A DNA stretch of 5,484 nt from Pseudomonadota bacterium (lineage in GTDB: Bacteria; Pseudomonadota; Gammaproteobacteria; Xanthomonadales; Xanthomonadaceae): positions 1 through 5,484 of the forward strand of contig JAEWFH010000019.1 in the NCBI GenBank assembly GCA_023388955.1, in the 5' to 3' direction. The position numbers were made by a program, and so were the translations under genes. Within the stretch, counting starts at the first letter, position 1. Each line of letters opens with the position of its first letter. The notes beneath the pieces are model-generated. The model was not told where the DNA came from and made no database searches. It saw only the letters and a program-made list of their open reading frames with translations. This document shows positions 2,920-5,484 of the stretch, piece by piece.

Positions 2920-5484
2920 ATGGCGTTGGAAGGTATTGCAGCACCCGGTGCCCGGGTCCTGATCAGGGATGAAGAATGGCTGGTCCGCCGGGTGGATCCG
3001 TCCAGTGATGGCGGTGATCTCCTGGTCTGTGACGGTGTTTCGGATCTTGTCCGCGGCCGCAGCGCCCACTTCCTGACCAAGCTGGAAGACAAGGTCGAGA
3101 TCCTGCACCCGGCCCAGACCCGCCTGGTCCAGGACGACTCCAGCCACTTCAACGCCTCGATGCTCTACATCGAGGGCGTCATGCGCCGGAACCTGCCCAA
3201 CGACGACCGCATCCGCCTCGGCCACCGCGCGGTGATGAACCTGGTGCCCTACCAGCTGGATCCGGCCCTGCAGGCGCTGCAGCAGCCCCGCCAGCGCATC
3301 CTGATCGCCGATGCCACCGGCCTGGGCAAGACGCTCGAAGCCGGCATCCTCGCCACCGAGTTGATCCAGCGCGGTCGCGGCAGCCGCATCCTGGTCATCA
3401 CCCTCAAAAGCATGCTCACCCAGTTCCAGAAGGAGTTCTGGAGCCGCTTCTCCATTCCGCTGGTGCGCCTGGACTCGGCTGGCCTGGCGGCGGTGCGCAA
3501 CCGCATTCCCGCCAACCACAACCCGTTCAACCACTACGACCGCGCGATCATCTCGATCGACACGCTCAAGAACAACCTCGAGTACCGCAACTACCTCGAG
3601 AACGCGTGGTGGGACATCATCATCATCGACGAGTGCCACAACGTGGCGGCGCGCGCCAACGAGGGCGGGCTGTCACGGCGCGCGCGCCTGGCGCGGCTGC
3701 TGTCCACGCGCTCGGACTCTCTGATCCTGCTCTCGGCCACCCCGCACGACGGGTCGGCGCGCTCGTTCGCCTCGCTGATGAGCCTGCTCGATCCCACCGC
3801 CATCAGCGATCCTGACGACTACACGCCCGAGGATTTCCGCGACAAGGGCCTGGTGATCCGTCGCTTCAAGAAGGACATCCGCGCCCAGGTCGAAGGCGAC
3901 TTCCGCGACCGCATCACCGAGGTCGTGCGTGCGCAGGCCACGGCCGCCGAAGAGGCCTCCTTTCACGCCCTGCTGGAGATCCCCTTCACCCAGGGCGGCA
4001 AGCGCCAGAGCGGCCGCCAGCACGAGCTGCAGCGCGTGGGCATGCAGAAGGGCCTGTTCTCCAGCCCCGCCGCGGCGCTGCAGTCCACCCGCAACCGCAT
4101 TGCCACACTGGAGCGCAAAGACGCGCCCACCGACGATGAGAATGAAGAAATCAGCGCGCTCGAATCCTTTGCCAGTGCGCTGGAAGCGGTCGCGCCGGGG
4201 GATTTCGCCAAGTACCAGCGATTCCTGCGCCTGTTGAACGATCCCGACTACGGCTGGTCTCCGAAGGACGCGAACGACCGCCTGGTCGTCTTCTCCGAGC
4301 GTGTGGAAACCATCCACTGGCTGCACGAACGCCTGCAGGCCGACCTGAAACTCAAACCCGAGCAGATCGGCCTGCTCCACGGCGGGCTCAGCGACACCGA
4401 GCAGCAGGCCCTGGTTGAGCGTTTCGGCCGCAGCGAGGACCCGATCCGCGTCCTGCTGTGCTCGGACGTGGCCTCCGAGGGCCTCAACCTGCACTACTTC
4501 TGCCACCGACTGGTCCACTTCGACCTGCCCTGGTCGCTGATGGTGTTCCAGCAGCGCAACGGCCGCATCGACCGCTACGGCCAGCAGCAGCAACCGCGCA
4601 TCACCTACCTGCTGACTGAAACCGACGTCGAGAAGATCCGCGGCGACCTGCGCATCCTCGAAGTCCTGCAGCAGAAGGACGAGCGCGCCAACCGCGACCT
4701 GGGCGACCCCAGCGCCTTCTTCAACCTGCACGACCCGGACCTGGAAGCGCAGGACATCGCCCGCCGCATGGCCGAAGGCCAGGCCGCCGAGCAGGTGGCG
4801 CAGGAACTGGAGCAGGAGGCCACCCAGGCCAGCGAAGGGGAGGGCGACTGGCTGCTGCAGTTCTTCAATGGCGCCGCCGCACCCGCCGCACCCGCCGCAC
4901 CCGCCGCGCAGCCGGACGCATTGCAGCGCATCGCCCCCACGCCGTCCCTGTTCGACGACGACTTCGCCTTCGCGAAAACGGCGCTGGAAGAGCTGGGCCG
5001 CACGCGCCCCATCGCCCAGTGGTCGCATGACGAAGCCTCGCGCACGCTCACCCTCACCGCGCCGCCGGATCTGCAGCAGCGCCTGCGCCAGATCCCGCGC
5101 GAGGCCCGCGACGCGGATGACCGCTACGTGCTCTCCGGCCAGCCGCAGCGCGTGGCCGAGGCCATCGAACAGGCCCGCCAGGCCAAGCGCGATGAAGACA
5201 GCTGGCCCGGCGTCCACTACCTGTGGGCGCAGCATCCCATCTGCGAGTGGCTGCGCGACCGCGTGCTCACCCACTTCGGCCGCCACACCGCGCCGGTGCT
5301 GCGCGTCCCGCAGCTGGCGCCGGACGAGCGCGCCATCGTGATGATGGGCCTGGTGCCCAACCGCAAGGGCCAGTCGCTGCTGGTGGACTGGCAGGTGGCC
5401 GTGCTGCGCGGCGACCGGCCGCCGGTGCTGGAGCCTTTCGACGCCTTCCGCGCGCGCGCCGGGCTCAAGGCCGGCGCCCTGCCC
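2920..5484 (+). CDS. SNF2/RapA-like superfamily 2 helicase, 3' end beyond window
   Basis: An 855-codon open frame without a stop, cut by the right edge; an in-frame TGA at 2863-2865 limits it upstream. Residues 10-60 resemble a small Tudor/SH3-like barrel, as in RapA (inferred). YQLDP (111-115) precedes motif I DATGLGKT (131-138, K137). Motif II is DECH (237-240), motif III SAT (272-274). A helical insert (about 315-440) separates the RecA lobes. LVVFSER (455-461) opens lobe 2, motif V is SDVASEGLNL (515-524), and motif VI QQRNGRIDRYGQ (544-555) carries the arginine fingers. An Ala/Pro linker (652-663) leads to a C-terminal region I do not recognise. It should be an ATP-driven translocase on nucleic acid. 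Housekeeping RapA is possible, but the tRNA-flanked setting and divergent motif Ia suggest an accessory, perhaps defence, helicase (DISARM DrmD, BREX BrxHII or Dpd helicases are comparators). The subfamily is uncertain, and so is the start: TTG at 2926 fits the Shine-Dalgarno better. Confidence 0.93.
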   Translation, partial: MALEGIAAPGARVLIRDEEWLVRRVDPSSDGGDLLVCDGVSDLVRGRSAHFLTKLEDKVEILHPAQTRLVQDDSSHFNASMLYIEGVMRRNLPNDDRIRLGHRAVMNLVPYQLDPALQALQQPRQRILIADATGLGKTLEAGILATELIQRGRGSRILVITLKSMLTQFQKEFWSRFSIPLVRLDSAGLAAVRNRIPANHNPFNHYDRAIISIDTLKNNLEYRNYLENAWWDIIIIDECHNVAARANEGGLSRRARLARLLSTRSDSLILLSATPHDGSARSFASLMSLLDPTAISDPDDYTPEDFRDKGLVIRRFKKDIRAQVEGDFRDRITEVVRAQATAAEEASFHALLEIPFTQGGKRQSGRQHELQRVGMQKGLFSSPAAALQSTRNRIATLERKDAPTDDENEEISALESFASALEAVAPGDFAKYQRFLRLLNDPDYGWSPKDANDRLVVFSERVETIHWLHERLQADLKLKPEQIGLLHGGLSDTEQQALVERFGRSEDPIRVLLCSDVASEGLNLHYFCHRLVHFDLPWSLMVFQQRNGRIDRYGQQQQPRITYLLTETDVEKIRGDLRILEVLQQKDERANRDLGDPSAFFNLHDPDLEAQDIARRMAEGQAAEQVAQELEQEATQASEGEGDWLLQFFNGAAAPAAPAAPAAQPDALQRIAPTPSLFDDDFAFAKTALEELGRTRPIAQWSHDEASRTLTLTAPPDLQQRLRQIPREARDADDRYVLSGQPQRVAEAIEQARQAKRDEDSWPGVHYLWAQHPICEWLRDRVLTHFGRHTAPVLRVPQLAPDERAIVMMGLVPNRKGQSLLVDWQVAVLRGDRPPVLEPFDAFRARAGLKAGALP
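4876..4907 (+). repeat. in-frame 9-bp tandem repeat in the helicase gene
   Basis: GCCGCACCC is repeated three times exactly (4876-4884, 4885-4893, 4894-4902), followed by a partial GCCGC (4903-4907). It encodes the Ala/Ala/Pro units at residues 653-661, a flexible linker between the helicase core and the C-terminal region. As 9 bp is a multiple of three, slippage would change linker length without breaking the frame. Confidence 0.85.

Noticed and set aside
2943..2957. Inverted repeat ACCCGG/CCGGGT inside the start of the helicase gene
   Set aside because: Short, within coding DNA, and expected often in GC-rich sequence; no further support for a regulatory role.
2686..3639. Minus-strand 317-codon frame running through the terminator, repeats and helicase start; considered as an integrase remnant
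   Set aside because: No tyrosine recombinase R..HxxR..Y pattern is seen, and most of it mirrors the helicase frame. A translated search of 2686-2860 on this strand would settle whether a C-terminal integrase scrap remains.
3673..5286. Minus-strand 537-codon open frame opposite the helicase gene
   Set aside because: It is the mirror of a GC-rich coding frame: low-complexity Ala/Val/Gly/Arg composition, no motif, and it lies wholly opposite a frame with clear helicase motifs.

Overview
The window looks chromosomal, from a GC-rich gammaproteobacterium. The CsrA sequence and the strong G/C third-position bias fit the Xanthomonadaceae (Lysobacter, Luteimonas, Xanthomonas or Stenotrophomonas type). 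That placement is inference from remembered family sequences, not a search result. The gene order alaS, csrA, tRNA-Ser(GCU), tRNA-Arg(ACG) is the same core order found in Escherichia coli (alaS-csrA-serV-argVYZQ), so the left half is conserved housekeeping DNA.

Layout. Positions 1-2034 hold the C-terminal three quarters of alanyl-tRNA synthetase, cut by the left edge. Positions 2035-2162 are a spacer that ends in the csrA ribosome binding site, and csrA (65 residues) is at 2163-2360. A promoter-like pair with a GC-rich discriminator leads into tRNA-Ser(GCU) at 2419-2511. A second, stronger promoter leads into tRNA-Arg(ACG) at 2595-2671. A strong Rho-independent terminator at 2675-2719 closes the tRNA cluster.

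The character of the DNA then changes. Positions 2720-2919 are non-coding and carry three exact TGTGCCCA repeats at 11-bp spacing, a fourth near-copy, and two inverted repeats. From 2920 a long plus-strand reading frame runs without a stop through the right edge (855 codons visible). It encodes an SNF2/RapA-like superfamily 2 helicase with recognisable motifs I, II, III, V and VI. The frame is not closed in the window, so it would be missed by any ORF list that requires a stop codon.

The left genes work in translation (alanine charging, serine and arginine tRNAs) and in global post-transcriptional control (CsrA). The helicase does not belong to that conserved block. A tRNA 3' end, then phased direct repeats, then an accessory helicase together suggest the left boundary of a tRNA-integrated genomic island. 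The helicase may be the first gene of a defence or DNA-processing operon that continues beyond the window. No integrase and no second attachment site are visible, so the island reading is a hypothesis.
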